Source: Aureimonas endophytica (lineage in GTDB: Bacteria; Pseudomonadota; Alphaproteobacteria; Rhizobiales; Rhizobiaceae). From it: a DNA stretch of 64,000 nucleotides. Each line of letters opens with the position of its first letter. The stretch's first letter is position 1. Of this stretch, positions 48,718 to 57,082 are shown in pieces. The position numbers were made by a program, and so were the translations under genes. Below the pieces are notes generated by a model. It was not told the DNA's origin and ran no database searches. It saw only the letters and a list, made by a program, of their open reading frames with translations. The DNA is taken from NCBI RefSeq assembly GCF_014642635.1, contig NZ_BMIQ01000002.1:620001-684000 (forward strand). Reading direction: 5' to 3'.

Positions 48718-49266
48718 TCCCATCGCGCCTTCGCAAGGACTCGTCCGCCTTGCCGCGTCGTCATCCCGGCCGCCGAGCCGGGATTCGTGCCAAACCGGTT
48801 CGGCAGGCGAAGGGCGGTATGAAAGGACGCTACTTATCCGACCTTGTCGGTGCGTTTCCGCCGAGACCTGATTTCAGGCCAAACCCGGGATGGCGACGCC
48901 GACATGAATCAAGGAGATCAACGGACAGAGACTGTCATGATTCTATAACCCGGCTGCGGTGATCTCCGGACCAGTAGAGTCCGATTGTCTTTCCGGATCT
49001 GTTCTGCAAGCCGATATGGAGGCCGGGACGGCGCGAGCTTAGTTTTGTTCGGCTGGGATCAGGACGACCCTTTCCGCAGCGAAGAGGCGGATGCGTGTAT
49101 CCGTGACTACGGCCGCCCTTTTTTCCGAAGGTATCGAACGCGCTTCAAATCACCGATGTCATCGGTGAAATGACGCGCGCTTCCACCTGCTTCGAGCAAG
49201 GCGGGTCCATTAGCTGTCTAAACATCAGGCGCGTCCCACGACGCTCGATCTGAAGGAGGTCAGCCC
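48718..49266. other. Gene-free, less GC-rich region with a palindrome
   Basis: These 549 bases have no supported gene. Near the start is a short palindromic block (CATCCCGG...CCGGGATTCG, about 48764-48786) of the kind repeated in such genomes. From about 48880 to 49230 the base composition drops below that of the flanking genes, suggesting foreign or regulatory DNA. A perfect inverted repeat lies at 49150-49168, and AAGGAGGT at 49253-49260 serves the next gene. Confidence 0.5.
49150..49168. promoter_or_regulatory. Perfect inverted repeat TCACCGATG-t-CATCGGTGA
   Basis: Nine-base arms match exactly around one base, about 100 bases upstream of the gene at 49267, in a low-GC stretch. This is a good candidate operator for a dimeric regulator; no such regulator gene is adjacent. 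Confidence 0.55.
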
Positions 49267-50061
49267 GTGCTTTCCGGAGTGAACAACGCAGCATCGAACA
49301 GGCCGCCGCAACTGCCGGAGCGCCGAAGCGACGACGGAACGAACGCATTTCCGAAGGATGCCGGAGCGGCTGCGGACCGCAATCCTGTCACGACCTCCGC
49401 TCCTCGGAGCAACAGCCTCTTCTATACATCGATCAAAGCCAACTTCGATGCCTGGATGCGCGAATACCAAGCCGATGGCGCTGGCGAGACGGCTTTGACT
49501 CTCGTCGGCAATGCCCGATCCTCCTATCGCGACATCGCCCGCCATGCCGCGGACGAAGGCGGTTTCGAAAATGCCCGCGCCTTCGTCCAATCGCTTGGAA
49601 CGGACCAATTGAAGGCGCTGCAACAAATCCACCGGCTCGCCGATCCCATCGACCCGTCAACCTTGACCGAGGAAGGCGCGTTGAACCTCCTCCTGCCGAA
49701 GACCATGGCGCGGGACATCGATGGCGACGGAATGGTGTCGGAAGGCTCATCGAAGGGGATCATCTTCCCGCCGGGCAACGCGCCGCAGGCCGTCAGGGAT
49801 GCCTGGGCCAAAACGACGGAGGGAATGAACTTCGCCACCAAGCTGCACCTTGAGATGTCGATGTTTCTGGCACGGAACACAAATGTATCCGGGGGTGACG
49901 GAATGTCCGGCGCGGCGGACTTCTCGTCCTGGATCGACCGGGCGATCCAGAGCGCGACGCGCAACGTCGGTGCCCAGCGCGCCGACAATAAGGCATTCGC
50001 TCTCGAAATTCTGAATGGCCTCAAGCTGTTTCGGGCGAACCTCTCGTCAGATCCGGCGTGA
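49267..50061 (+). CDS. Hypothetical protein with an EF-hand-like calcium loop
   Basis: A 264-residue protein I do not recognise. The first ~50 residues are disordered (Ser/Pro/Asn/Arg rich), without a signal peptide. A helical region follows (NFDAWMREYQADGAGETALTLVGNARSSYRDIARHA), then ARDIDGDGMVSEGS (about residues 152-160), a DxDxDG loop as in EF-hands. The rest is helical with FATKLHLEMSMFLARNTNVSGGDGMSG. The GTG start has a perfect AAGGAGGT site six bases before it. The absence of a signal peptide with an export-like disordered N-terminus leaves open an unconventionally secreted or effector-like protein; that is speculation. Confidence 0.6.
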   Translation: MLSGVNNAASNRPPQLPERRSDDGTNAFPKDAGAAADRNPVTTSAPRSNSLFYTSIKANFDAWMREYQADGAGETALTLVGNARSSYRDIARHAADEGGFENARAFVQSLGTDQLKALQQIHRLADPIDPSTLTEEGALNLLLPKTMARDIDGDGMVSEGSSKGIIFPPGNAPQAVRDAWAKTTEGMNFATKLHLEMSMFLARNTNVSGGDGMSGAADFSSWIDRAIQSATRNVGAQRADNKAFALEILNGLKLFRANLSSDPA

Positions 50062-50146
50062 CGTTCAACGGCACTCAAGGCCAGGACGTGTCTTCCAGCC
50101 TATACTAGCCGCCGGACCACCCGAGAGTTTCCGACCAGAGTTATAG

Positions 50147-50488
50147 CTAATTCGCCGGCTGCTGCGGAAGGGCGCCCGGCGGGATCACCGGCGTGGTGTT
50201 CGGATCGGGGTCGGGCGCCGGGGCTTGGATGCTCGTATCCGCGGTGGCGGGCGGCGTCAGCACGCCCTTGCAGTCGGCGAGCTTGCCGGTGAGGTCGCCC
50301 TCGGCCTGCTGGGTGCCGGGTGCGGCCGCGCAAGGATCGGTCGGGCGCGCCTCGGCGCCCGGCGCCGGCTGTTCCTCGCCGGGCTTCGACGTATCCGGCC
50401 CGCTCGGCTGGGCGGCCGCCGGCAGGGACAGGGCGAAAAGCGCGGCGCCGAGAAGGGCGCCGGCGCGTGACGGGCGGTGGAGGGACAT
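50147..50488 (-). CDS. Small secreted hypothetical protein
   Basis: A 113-residue protein with a signal peptide (RAGALLGAALFALSLPAAAQ) followed by a Pro/Ala/Asp/Glu-rich low-complexity chain containing two cysteines (DPCAAAPG, LADCKGVLTPP). It is probably periplasmic or lipoprotein-like without the lipobox. GGAGGGAC precedes the ATG. Similar short proteins are common in Rhizobiales; function unknown. Confidence 0.65.
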   Translation of the reverse strand: MSLHRPSRAGALLGAALFALSLPAAAQPSGPDTSKPGEEQPAPGAEARPTDPCAAAPGTQQAEGDLTGKLADCKGVLTPPATADTSIQAPAPDPDPNTTPVIPPGALPQQPAN

Positions 50489-50519
50489 GGGCGGGCCTTC
50501 GCGTCTGATGTTCGAAGGA

Positions 50520-51803
50520 TCAACGCGCCAGGACGCCGGGCGCTCCCGATCGCCTCAGGGCCGGATCGCCGCCCGCGAATGAAGCGATCACGGCCTCGGC
50601 CGCCGCCTGGCCGGTCAGATAGGCGCCGTGCGCGGTGGAGAAATGCGTTTTCGACACCGCCTCGCCGGCGAAGAAGACCCGGTTCTCGACCGGCTCGGCC
50701 AGACGGGCGCGCATCGCGGCCGCGCCGGGGCGGGCATAGGAATAGGAGCCGCCGGCGAAGGGATCGGCCTGCCAGAGATGCATCGGCAGCGGCGCGATCC
50801 GCCGCGCGAAATCGCCGCCGAGGCGGCCGACGAGCTCGGCCCTGGCAAAGTCGAAGAAGGCGGCCTCGCCCCCGCCGGCCAGCTCGGCCGTCAGCGGTCC
50901 GCCGAAATAGCATTCGATCAGCGGCCGGCCGAAGGGGCGGAGATGGTAGGCGGCCGTGTCGGCCCTGTCCGTCGCGCCGAAGACGCGGCTGTCGGCGTCG
51001 AATTCCTCCGCCCGTTCGAGCCGCAGATAGAGCTTCTCGGCAAGGCCGAGCGGCAGGGACGCGGCGGCCTCCGCCTTGTCCGGCAGGCCGGGGCGGAAGC
51101 TGACCCGCTCCTCGGCGAGAAGCCGCGTCGGCAGCGTGACGATCAGCCGCTCGGCCGTCAGGCTTCCCCGCGTCGTCTCGATCCGCAGCCGGTTGCCGGC
51201 ATGATCCACCGCCTCGACCGTGGTGCCGAGCGCGACGGGCAGGTCGGCGCCATGGGCGGCGATCGCCCGGCCATAGCCCTCGACCACCCGCCAGTTGACG
51301 CCGCTATCCTCGTAGAGATCGAGATCCTTGGCGGAGATCTCGGCGGCCTTCGCGCCGCTGTAATAGGTGCTGATCGCATCCATCAGCCCGTTCCAGCGAT
51401 TGCCGGCTTCGAAGAAGGCGGCGACCGGCGCGTCGGCCGGCGCGTCGCGCACCGTCGCCAGCCGTTCCTCGAAATCCGCCTGCGCCGCCTGGAAATCCGC
51501 GAACTCGGCCTCGCTCAAGCCGTCCAGCGCCGAGTTGCGCGCCCAGGGCGGCCGGCTGCGATCGATCCGGAAGCCGAGGGCTTCGACGATCGGGGCCAGC
51601 GGATTGCGGTCGGCGGAATGAAGCCAGCCGCAGCCGAGATCGAGCCCGGTCCCGCCCGCGAGATCGCGCGTCAGGGCGCGCCCGCCGAGCCGGTCGCGGG
51701 CCTCGACGAGGAGAACGTCGATGCCGGCCGCCCGCAGCGCCCGGCCCGCGCCGATCCCGGCGGCGCCGGCGCCGAGCACGAGGACTTCCACATGGTTCTT
51801 CAT
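50520..51803 (-). CDS. Flavin-dependent amine oxidase-family protein
   Basis: A 427-residue FAD protein of the monoamine oxidase/polyamine oxidase fold. The N-terminal dinucleotide motif is EVLVLGAGAAGIGAGRALRAAG, followed by EARDRLGGRALT; the C-terminal FAD motif is RVFFAGEAVSKTHFSTAHGAYLTGQAAAEAV. Candidates are amine, polyamine or carotenoid-like substrates. I chose ATG 51803, which gives the standard N-terminus. It is 31 bases upstream of the secreted protein gene on the same strand. Confidence 0.85.
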   Translation of the reverse strand: MKNHVEVLVLGAGAAGIGAGRALRAAGIDVLLVEARDRLGGRALTRDLAGGTGLDLGCGWLHSADRNPLAPIVEALGFRIDRSRPPWARNSALDGLSEAEFADFQAAQADFEERLATVRDAPADAPVAAFFEAGNRWNGLMDAISTYYSGAKAAEISAKDLDLYEDSGVNWRVVEGYGRAIAAHGADLPVALGTTVEAVDHAGNRLRIETTRGSLTAERLIVTLPTRLLAEERVSFRPGLPDKAEAAASLPLGLAEKLYLRLERAEEFDADSRVFGATDRADTAAYHLRPFGRPLIECYFGGPLTAELAGGGEAAFFDFARAELVGRLGGDFARRIAPLPMHLWQADPFAGGSYSYARPGAAAMRARLAEPVENRVFFAGEAVSKTHFSTAHGAYLTGQAAAEAVIASFAGGDPALRRSGAPGVLAR

Positions 51804-51926
51804 CGGCGGGGAGCTGGAACGCCGCCGGCTTCCGGCAAGATGTCCATGCTCCACCGGGTGTGACTACGGATTGGAACGGTTGCAGCGACTGGCGGATTGC
51901 TCAGGCAACCACCGGAGAGATTTCCC

Positions 51927-53006
51927 ATGACCTTGCCAGCCCCCATCCGCTATTCGCCCGCTGTCGAGGATCGGCGGGAGGATGAAGCCGAGGTCGTGCA
52001 CGATCTCAACGAGACCTTCGACACGATCCTGAAGACCACGGCCGAGGATTACGGCCATGCGGTGCGCTCCGTCCATGCCAAGGCGCATGGCATCCTGGAG
52101 GGCACGCTGAAGGTCGCGGACGGCCTGCCGCCGGACCTCGCCCAGGGCCTTTTCGCCACGCCCGGCGAGCATCGCGTCTTCCTCCGCCTTTCGACCAATG
52201 CCGGCGACATCCTGCCTGACGCGATCTCGCTGCCGCGCGGCCTGGCGCTGAAGATTCTCGATGTCGAGGGCGAGCGCCTGCCCGGCGCGGACGGGCGCAC
52301 GCAGGATTTCGTCATGGTCAACGGCCCGGTCTTCCAGACGAAGAATGCCAAGCAGTTTCTCGGCAATCTGAAGATGCTGGCCGGCACCACCGACCGGATC
52401 GAGGGCACGAAGGAGGTGATGTCGACGGTCCTGCGCGGCGTGAACAAGGCGCTGCAGGCCGTCGGCCTGGAAAGCCCCAAGATCCAGTCGCTGGGCGGCG
52501 CCCCGAATGTCGATCCGCTCGGCGAGACCTATTACAGCGTCACGCCCTTCCGCTATGGCGACCATATCGCGAAGTTCAGCCTCGTGCCGGTCTCGCCCGA
52601 CCTGACGCGGCATACCGGCCAGGAGATCGACGCGAGCGACCGGCCGGACGCGATCCGCGAGACGGTCCAGGCCGAGATGCAGGGCGCCGTCGGCATCTGG
52701 GAGTTCCGCGTCCAGCTCTGCCGCGATCTCGACAAGCAGCCGGTCGAGGACCCGACGGTGGAATGGAAGGAAGAGGACAGTCCCTTCCAGACGGTGGCGA
52801 CGATCACCGTCGGCCATCAGGACAGTTGGGACGAGGACCGGGTGCGGGCGGTGAACGAGGAGATGCGCTTCAGCACCTGGACGGGCCTTGCCGCGCACCA
52901 GCCGCTCGGCAACATCAACCGCGCCCGCCGCGATACCTATCGCCACTCCTCGGACTTCCGCCAGGGCTTCAACCGCTGCCCGATCCACGAGCCGGCGGAA
53001 CGCTGA
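51927..53006 (+). CDS. Catalase-like heme protein (small, SrpA-like family)
   Basis: A 359-residue protein of the catalase fold, much shorter than true catalases (about 480-750). It has AVRSVHAKAHGILEGTLKV with the distal-side His, FATPGEHRVFLRLSTNAGDILPDAISLPRGLALKILDVEG, DFVMVNGPVFQTKNAKQFL, and ends NRARRDTYRHSSDFRQGFNRCP. I do not see the canonical proximal RxFxYxDT segment. Members of this family are called catalase-related or SrpA-like; peroxidase activity is likely, catalase activity uncertain. GGAGAG precedes the ATG. Confidence 0.82.
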   Translation: MTLPAPIRYSPAVEDRREDEAEVVHDLNETFDTILKTTAEDYGHAVRSVHAKAHGILEGTLKVADGLPPDLAQGLFATPGEHRVFLRLSTNAGDILPDAISLPRGLALKILDVEGERLPGADGRTQDFVMVNGPVFQTKNAKQFLGNLKMLAGTTDRIEGTKEVMSTVLRGVNKALQAVGLESPKIQSLGGAPNVDPLGETYYSVTPFRYGDHIAKFSLVPVSPDLTRHTGQEIDASDRPDAIRETVQAEMQGAVGIWEFRVQLCRDLDKQPVEDPTVEWKEEDSPFQTVATITVGHQDSWDEDRVRAVNEEMRFSTWTGLAAHQPLGNINRARRDTYRHSSDFRQGFNRCPIHEPAER

Positions 53007-53152
53007 CCGCCACACCGAACCGCCCCGTGCTCATCGAGAGGCGCGGGGTGGGGGTGTAATGCAAAAAGGAGAAACGGGCGGTCGCGAGGTGCCTGCCGCG
53101 AAGGGCAGGGGCGGTGGCGAGGAGGAGTTCGTTCGGGGCAGTCTGTCAGCGA

Positions 53153-53227
<75 letters not shown>

Positions 53228-53383
53228 TCGCGGCCGTTTCGGCGTGGGGCTCTATATCGTCTGGCGGAAGCCGACGCAATCCGCGCTGCCCTGGATGTTG
53301 CCGTCGGACTCTTCCGAAAGAAAACCGATGGAATCCGCTTGCAGGCCCACCGGAGCCTCGCTATAAGGCCCGCACCGCAGCAG

Positions 53384-53460
53384 CGGAGTGTAGCGCAGTC
53401 TGGTAGCGCACCTCGTTCGGGACGAGGGGGTCGCAGGTTCAAATCCTGCCACTCCGACCA
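53384..53460 (+). tRNA. tRNA-Pro (anticodon CGG), CCA encoded
   Basis: Cloverleaf: acceptor CGGAGTG/CACTCCG, D arm GCGCAGTCTGGTAGCGC, anticodon stem CCTCG/CGAGG around TTCGGGA, T arm GCAGG TTCAAAT CCTGC, then A and CCA. The anticodon is CGG. The character of the genes changes immediately downstream, making its 3' end a likely integration site. Confidence 0.97.
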
Positions 53461-53517
53461 GCCGCCTCCAAGGAAATCAAAGGTTTCGGGACACCCCCTC
53501 CGGGGTCGTCGGGGCGC

Positions 53518-53540
53518 GCCAACGATACCGCCAACGATAC
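53518..53540. repeat. Short direct repeat downstream of tRNA-Pro
   Basis: GCCAACGATAC occurs twice with one base between (53518-53528 and 53530-53540), 58 bases after the tRNA. Such repeats can be arm-type recombinase sites at element ends, but two short copies are weak evidence. Confidence 0.4.
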
Positions 53541-53683
53541 GTGCCATTCCGTTGGCGGAGACGGTCGGCTCCAATGCTGACGCCGCCCGGATTTCGACCC
53601 ACGGCGTGGGCCGGATCATGGGTCGAGAAGGCTGATTCGCGGGCTCAAACCGCGGTCCGGCCCCCCGCCTGCGCCGGTCGAAG

Positions 53684-54280
53684 CTACCGGAATTCGTAGT
53701 CCCGATGCGACGGCAACAGCGTCCCCTTCGCCGTCTTGCCTACCTCGCTCTGCAGAGCCTTCAGCGCCGTCGAGAAGCCGCAGGTCAGGATCTCCTTCGC
53801 GACGTTCGGCTTGCCGTCCTTGACGAAGGGTCTTTCGGTCCGGAACGACGACAGCTTGGCCAGCGATGCCCCTTCGACCTTCCCACCGTTCGCGACCGGT
53901 GCGTGCCACAGGATCCGCCAGTCGGAGATCCCGCCGTAGCCTTGGTTCCGCAGGTTCCGCTCGCGCTGCTCGACATCGACGCACGTGCCGATCTTGACGA
54001 GCCGCGCCGACTTCGAACCAGCGACGTATACGATCCCGGGATCGCTGTGACGGGCCGCGAAGGCAAGCTTCTTCGTGTCGCATTGGCAGCAGTGTCCCGC
54101 CCGCGTCCTAAGCCTGTGTCCGGCGGCAGCGCAGGGACTGCCGAGGACGACCGGCTTCCCCTGCGCCTTCGCGACGGCCTTCCAAGCAGCGGAGGTCATC
54201 CCGGCCGCGATCAGAACATCAGATGCAGAAAGCCCTTGGGTTTTCAGGAATGCGAGTTCTTCATTCGTTAGGCTCATCAT
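53684..54280 (-). CDS. GIY-YIG/T5orf172-like protein
   Basis: A 198-residue protein. The N-terminal half has a helical segment (MSLTNEELAFLKTQGLSASDVLIAAG) and a zinc-ribbon-like CAAAGHRLRTRAGHCCQC. The C-terminal half reads VYVAGSKSARLVKIGTCVDVEQRERNLRNQGYGG and WRILWHAPVANGGKVEGASLAKLSSFR, which fits the GIY-YIG-type fold of phage T5 Orf172 domains (VYV, VKIG, then a Glu). Such proteins occur in phages and mobile elements as DNA-binding or nuclease factors. It is lower in GC than the chromosome proper. Confidence 0.6.
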   Translation of the reverse strand: MMSLTNEELAFLKTQGLSASDVLIAAGMTSAAWKAVAKAQGKPVVLGSPCAAAGHRLRTRAGHCCQCDTKKLAFAARHSDPGIVYVAGSKSARLVKIGTCVDVEQRERNLRNQGYGGISDWRILWHAPVANGGKVEGASLAKLSSFRTERPFVKDGKPNVAKEILTCGFSTALKALQSEVGKTAKGTLLPSHRDYEFR

Positions 54281-54348
54281 CCACCTACAAGTCGACGATC
54301 TTCAATAACGCGGAGAGAACGAGACCTACGGACCCGCCGCCTCCGACT

Positions 54349-54909
54349 TCAGTTGCCGGCGGCCGCCATGAGGATCTGCACGACCGACAAAAGCAGTCCC
54401 GCAATTCCAACGACGCCGGCTAGAGTTGGAGAGCGCAGCAGGCGCATGATCTCTGGCCACAGCGGATCAGGGGTATCGACGAGCAATTCGGCCGCGTCTA
54501 TGAGCGCCATCGCGTTCGCCGTTCGTGCATTCGAGAGCTTGGCGGATGAGACGACTGATCTCATTTCCTGAAGCAGTTGTTTCAGTTCGGCCCGCTGCTG
54601 GCTCGAAAGGTCGTACCGACCAGTCCAAACTGCGCTGTCGATGGCGCCTGGTATGCTTCCGGTCTGGGCGGCATCGATTCCTGCGGCAGTGATCTGGAAA
54701 AGTCGGCCACCCTTGATCTGGTACATCTGACGGGTCGTCACCAAGCCCATCGTTTCGAGGTCATCCGTCAAAGTCAGGATGTATTGGTTCGAAGCCCCGA
54801 TTCCTGTCGCTTTGGAGATCGTCGGTATCGTGCAGTACCTCTGATCCCCGGATGCAAGACGAGAGTGCAAGTAGTCTAGGATCCGCTTCTGATCGCTTCG
54901 CGCAGTCAC
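54349..54909 (-). CDS. Hypothetical protein with winged-helix N-terminus and C-terminal membrane helix
   Basis: A 186-residue protein. Residues ~1-75 look like a winged helix: RILDYLHSRLASGDQRYCTIPTISKATGIGASNQYILTLTDDLETMGLVTTRQM. Residues ~100-150 are helical, and the last ~20 (SPTLAGVVGIAGLLLSVVQILMAAA) form one membrane helix. The combination suggests a membrane-anchored DNA-binding or sensor protein. It starts with GTG 54909. No family is recognised. Its neighbours are a GIY-YIG-like gene and the nuclease operon. Confidence 0.55.
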   Translation of the reverse strand: MTARSDQKRILDYLHSRLASGDQRYCTIPTISKATGIGASNQYILTLTDDLETMGLVTTRQMYQIKGGRLFQITAAGIDAAQTGSIPGAIDSAVWTGRYDLSSQQRAELKQLLQEMRSVVSSAKLSNARTANAMALIDAAELLVDTPDPLWPEIMRLLRSPTLAGVVGIAGLLLSVVQILMAAAGN

Positions 54910-54968
54910 TTGCTGTTCCGTCCCATGTACCGTTCGCGACTAGCTCGCTTCCGCGTTTTCTTTAGGCG

Positions 54969-55436
54969 CTACCGGATCATTTCGAGTCTGTCGATGTCGG
55001 CCACCTCGCGGTCTGCCGCCCGCAGCTGTCCAAGAGTCAGGGAACGCTGACCGACCCAAGATGCCGGCAGCCGCTTGACGGCCATCGCTTCCGGGCCGTT
55101 GAAATCGACTATGCCGGTCAGTGTCTCGACGTCCAGGCTGAAGAAGATGAGATGGTCTGCCCTTGTCTCGACCATCCGGAACGCCGCGCCGCGTCCGCTC
55201 GCGCTGGCCTTGACCTGCACCGAGCGTCCATCGCTGGCGTGACCGTCGATCCCGGTGACACTGCGACCCACAAGGACGATGCCGAAAAGTTCCGCGGCGA
55301 GCGCCTCGCCCAGATCGCCCAGAAGATTGCCGTCGAGGGTGAACGACAGGCCAGACGCTCGATAGTGGTCGCGCAGGGCGTTCCGAGCCTTGACGAGGTC
55401 CTCGATGATCGGCGGCAGTTCGAAGCTTCGGTTCAA
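54969..55436 (-). CDS. PD-(D/E)xK-like nuclease-fold protein
   Basis: A protein of about 155 residues: LNRSFELPPIIEDLVKARNALRDHY, then GNLLGDLGEALAAELFGIVLVGRSVTGIDGHASDGRSVQVKASASGRGAAF, which has the Glu ... Asp ... QVK layout of PD-(D/E)xK nucleases, as in DUF6998-type proteins. It ends GQRSLTLGQLRAADREVADIDRLEMI. The TTG start at 55436 overlaps the PIN gene's stop (TTGA). It is the third gene of a tightly overlapping operon. Confidence 0.6.
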   Translation of the reverse strand: MNRSFELPPIIEDLVKARNALRDHYRASGLSFTLDGNLLGDLGEALAAELFGIVLVGRSVTGIDGHASDGRSVQVKASASGRGAAFRMVETRADHLIFFSLDVETLTGIVDFNGPEAMAVKRLPASWVGQRSLTLGQLRAADREVADIDRLEMIR

Positions 55437-55888
55437 CGGCGCCGCCCCCTCGGGGCCGGCCGTTCCGGCTCGGCGACGTGACGGCCGGAGGGGCAGATGA
55501 CCTCCAGGCCCTCGAAGTACTTCAGGAAGTCGTCCTCGTTCGCCGTCAACAGAGGCGCCTGTTCGGTCCTTGCCACGGCACCGATGAGGAAGTCCGGCAG
55601 CATGGTGAGCTTGGTGCCGCCGTTCTCCCGATATCGTCGGAAGACCTTCGACGCCAGAAACAGGGCCTCCGGCGTATGGCCGACGCGCTCGATCTCGAGC
55701 TCCTCGATGATCGCCAAGACGTCGCCGACCTGGTTCTGGTCGTAGCAAAGCTCCGCGAAGACCAGATCGGGAATGAAGAGCGCGCCCTCGGCACGTGCCG
55801 CATCGATCTGCTCCACTGCCCATTCATGGTGGGGCTCCTCTTCCCGAAGAGCCGCGAAGATCGTGCTGGTGTCGATGAAGGTCGTCAT
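55433..55888 (-). CDS. PIN-domain nuclease (VapC-like), second gene of a three-gene operon
   Basis: A 151-residue PIN protein: MTTFIDTSTIFAALREEEPHHEWAVEQID (first Asp), LVFAELCYD (Glu), LPDFLIGAVA (Asp) and LTANEDDFLKYF (Asp), a complete metal site. Unlike a VapBC pair, no small antitoxin gene precedes it; its ATG overlaps the stop of a 366-residue protein (ATGA). The C-terminal extension is Arg/Pro rich. Confidence 0.78.
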   Translation of the reverse strand: MTTFIDTSTIFAALREEEPHHEWAVEQIDAARAEGALFIPDLVFAELCYDQNQVGDVLAIIEELEIERVGHTPEALFLASKVFRRYRENGGTKLTMLPDFLIGAVARTEQAPLLTANEDDFLKYFEGLEVICPSGRHVAEPERPAPRGRRR

Positions 55889-56982
55889 TTCTCCCGCGTG
55901 ATCCTCATCAGCTCGTCAGCCGACATGCGCGGTCGGATCTGCCGCTCCTGAAGCCGTAGCATCGCCTCCTTCGTCTTGGATCGAACGAACCGCTCGATGT
56001 CGAAGTTCGCGAGTTCCTCCTCCCCTATGACCTCGAAGCCGGCCGCGTAGCGGGCGAGCAGGGCGCAGGACCGCGGGATGCTCTTCAGGATTGTCCGGTT
56101 CTTGGGATGGATGGCGCCGACGACGTGGTCCGTCGCGCTCAGGAATTCCTCGACGTCCGGCACCCGCTCTTCCGTTCGCCTGGCAACGGCTTCGTCGGAG
56201 AACCGCTCGCGACCGCCGCAGACTTCGTAGAGAAGCACCAGGTGCCTGACGGCCATCTCCTTCTCGAGCGTTCGACGACCGGTCAGCTGGATGAAGTGGT
56301 GGCGTTCGAGGAGAGACGCATACTGGTCCGAGGCCGTGACCTGCCGATCCAGAAGTCGATCCTCGATGATGCGGTCCAGGGCGAGGAACAGGGCGTCCAC
56401 CCACCAGCGCTCGATGCGGCTGCGTGGGAAGTCCCTGATGCGGCCCTTGTCGAAGATGAAGTTGAGGTTGGTCGCCAGCTTCCCGACGGTCTCGCCCTTG
56501 TACCTCTCGTCCTCGCCGACGAACGTCGCGATGTCCGAAGCGCTGATGCGGCGGGTATCCCATGCGAACTCGCGGTCGATGTGCTCCCGGATGTAGGCGT
56601 TGGCCCACATCGCCGGACGCCGCTGGGTCGGATTCGCTCTCTTGAACTTTCCGGCGAAGCTCAGGAGGAACGTGAACATAGCCAGCTTGTCGAAACGGGC
56701 CGAATGGGGCGCGCTGAGTGCCTGGAACACCAGCTCGTCGGCGACGATGTAGTCCTCCCCCCGGCTCTGACGGGTGAAGAGGAAGTAGTTCATCGGGATG
56801 TAGTCGGGCCTGTTCCGCTTCGAGATGCGTGCGCGGAACTCCTCCCTTGGCACGTCCTCCATCCGTTCCGCGAACCCTATCCGGATCGTTTCGTGCAGCT
56901 CCTCCAGCCCGGCTGCGTCGCGTCCCCAGGAGAAGTTCTTCGTGAAGCTGCCGGGCCTCCACTCCTGCTTCTCGTCAGCCAT
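55885..56982 (-). CDS. Uncharacterised protein, first gene of the PIN/PD-(D/E)xK operon
   Basis: A 365-residue soluble protein that I cannot place in a named family. The N-terminus WRPGSFTKNFSWG and the segments DYIPMNYFLFTRQSRGEDYIVADELVFQAL, FDKLAMFTFLLSFAGKFKRA, RRPAMWANAYIREHIDREFAWD and RWWVDALFLALDRIIEDRLL look like conserved, aromatic-rich blocks of a helical protein. It has no membrane segment and no obvious nucleotide motif. I chose ATG 56982; a GTG 15 bases earlier is possible. It is divergent from the restriction enzyme gene, with 100 bases between starts. Confidence 0.6.
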   Translation of the reverse strand: MADEKQEWRPGSFTKNFSWGRDAAGLEELHETIRIGFAERMEDVPREEFRARISKRNRPDYIPMNYFLFTRQSRGEDYIVADELVFQALSAPHSARFDKLAMFTFLLSFAGKFKRANPTQRRPAMWANAYIREHIDREFAWDTRRISASDIATFVGEDERYKGETVGKLATNLNFIFDKGRIRDFPRSRIERWWVDALFLALDRIIEDRLLDRQVTASDQYASLLERHHFIQLTGRRTLEKEMAVRHLVLLYEVCGGRERFSDEAVARRTEERVPDVEEFLSATDHVVGAIHPKNRTILKSIPRSCALLARYAAGFEVIGEEELANFDIERFVRSKTKEAMLRLQERQIRPRMSADELMRITREK

Positions 56983-57082
56983 CGAGGTCGCATCCACCCC
57001 ACACGGCTGCGCACGATCCGAGGTGGCCGTCGCATCGACTTGCGGCTACCATGCGGCACGCATCATCGGGTCAAGTTTCATC

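Noticed and set aside
46321-48723. A single 800-residue protein joining the phosphohexomutase to an upstream open frame
   Set aside because: The upstream part is antisense to the aldose epimerase gene; the mutase motifs begin at the ATG at 47727.
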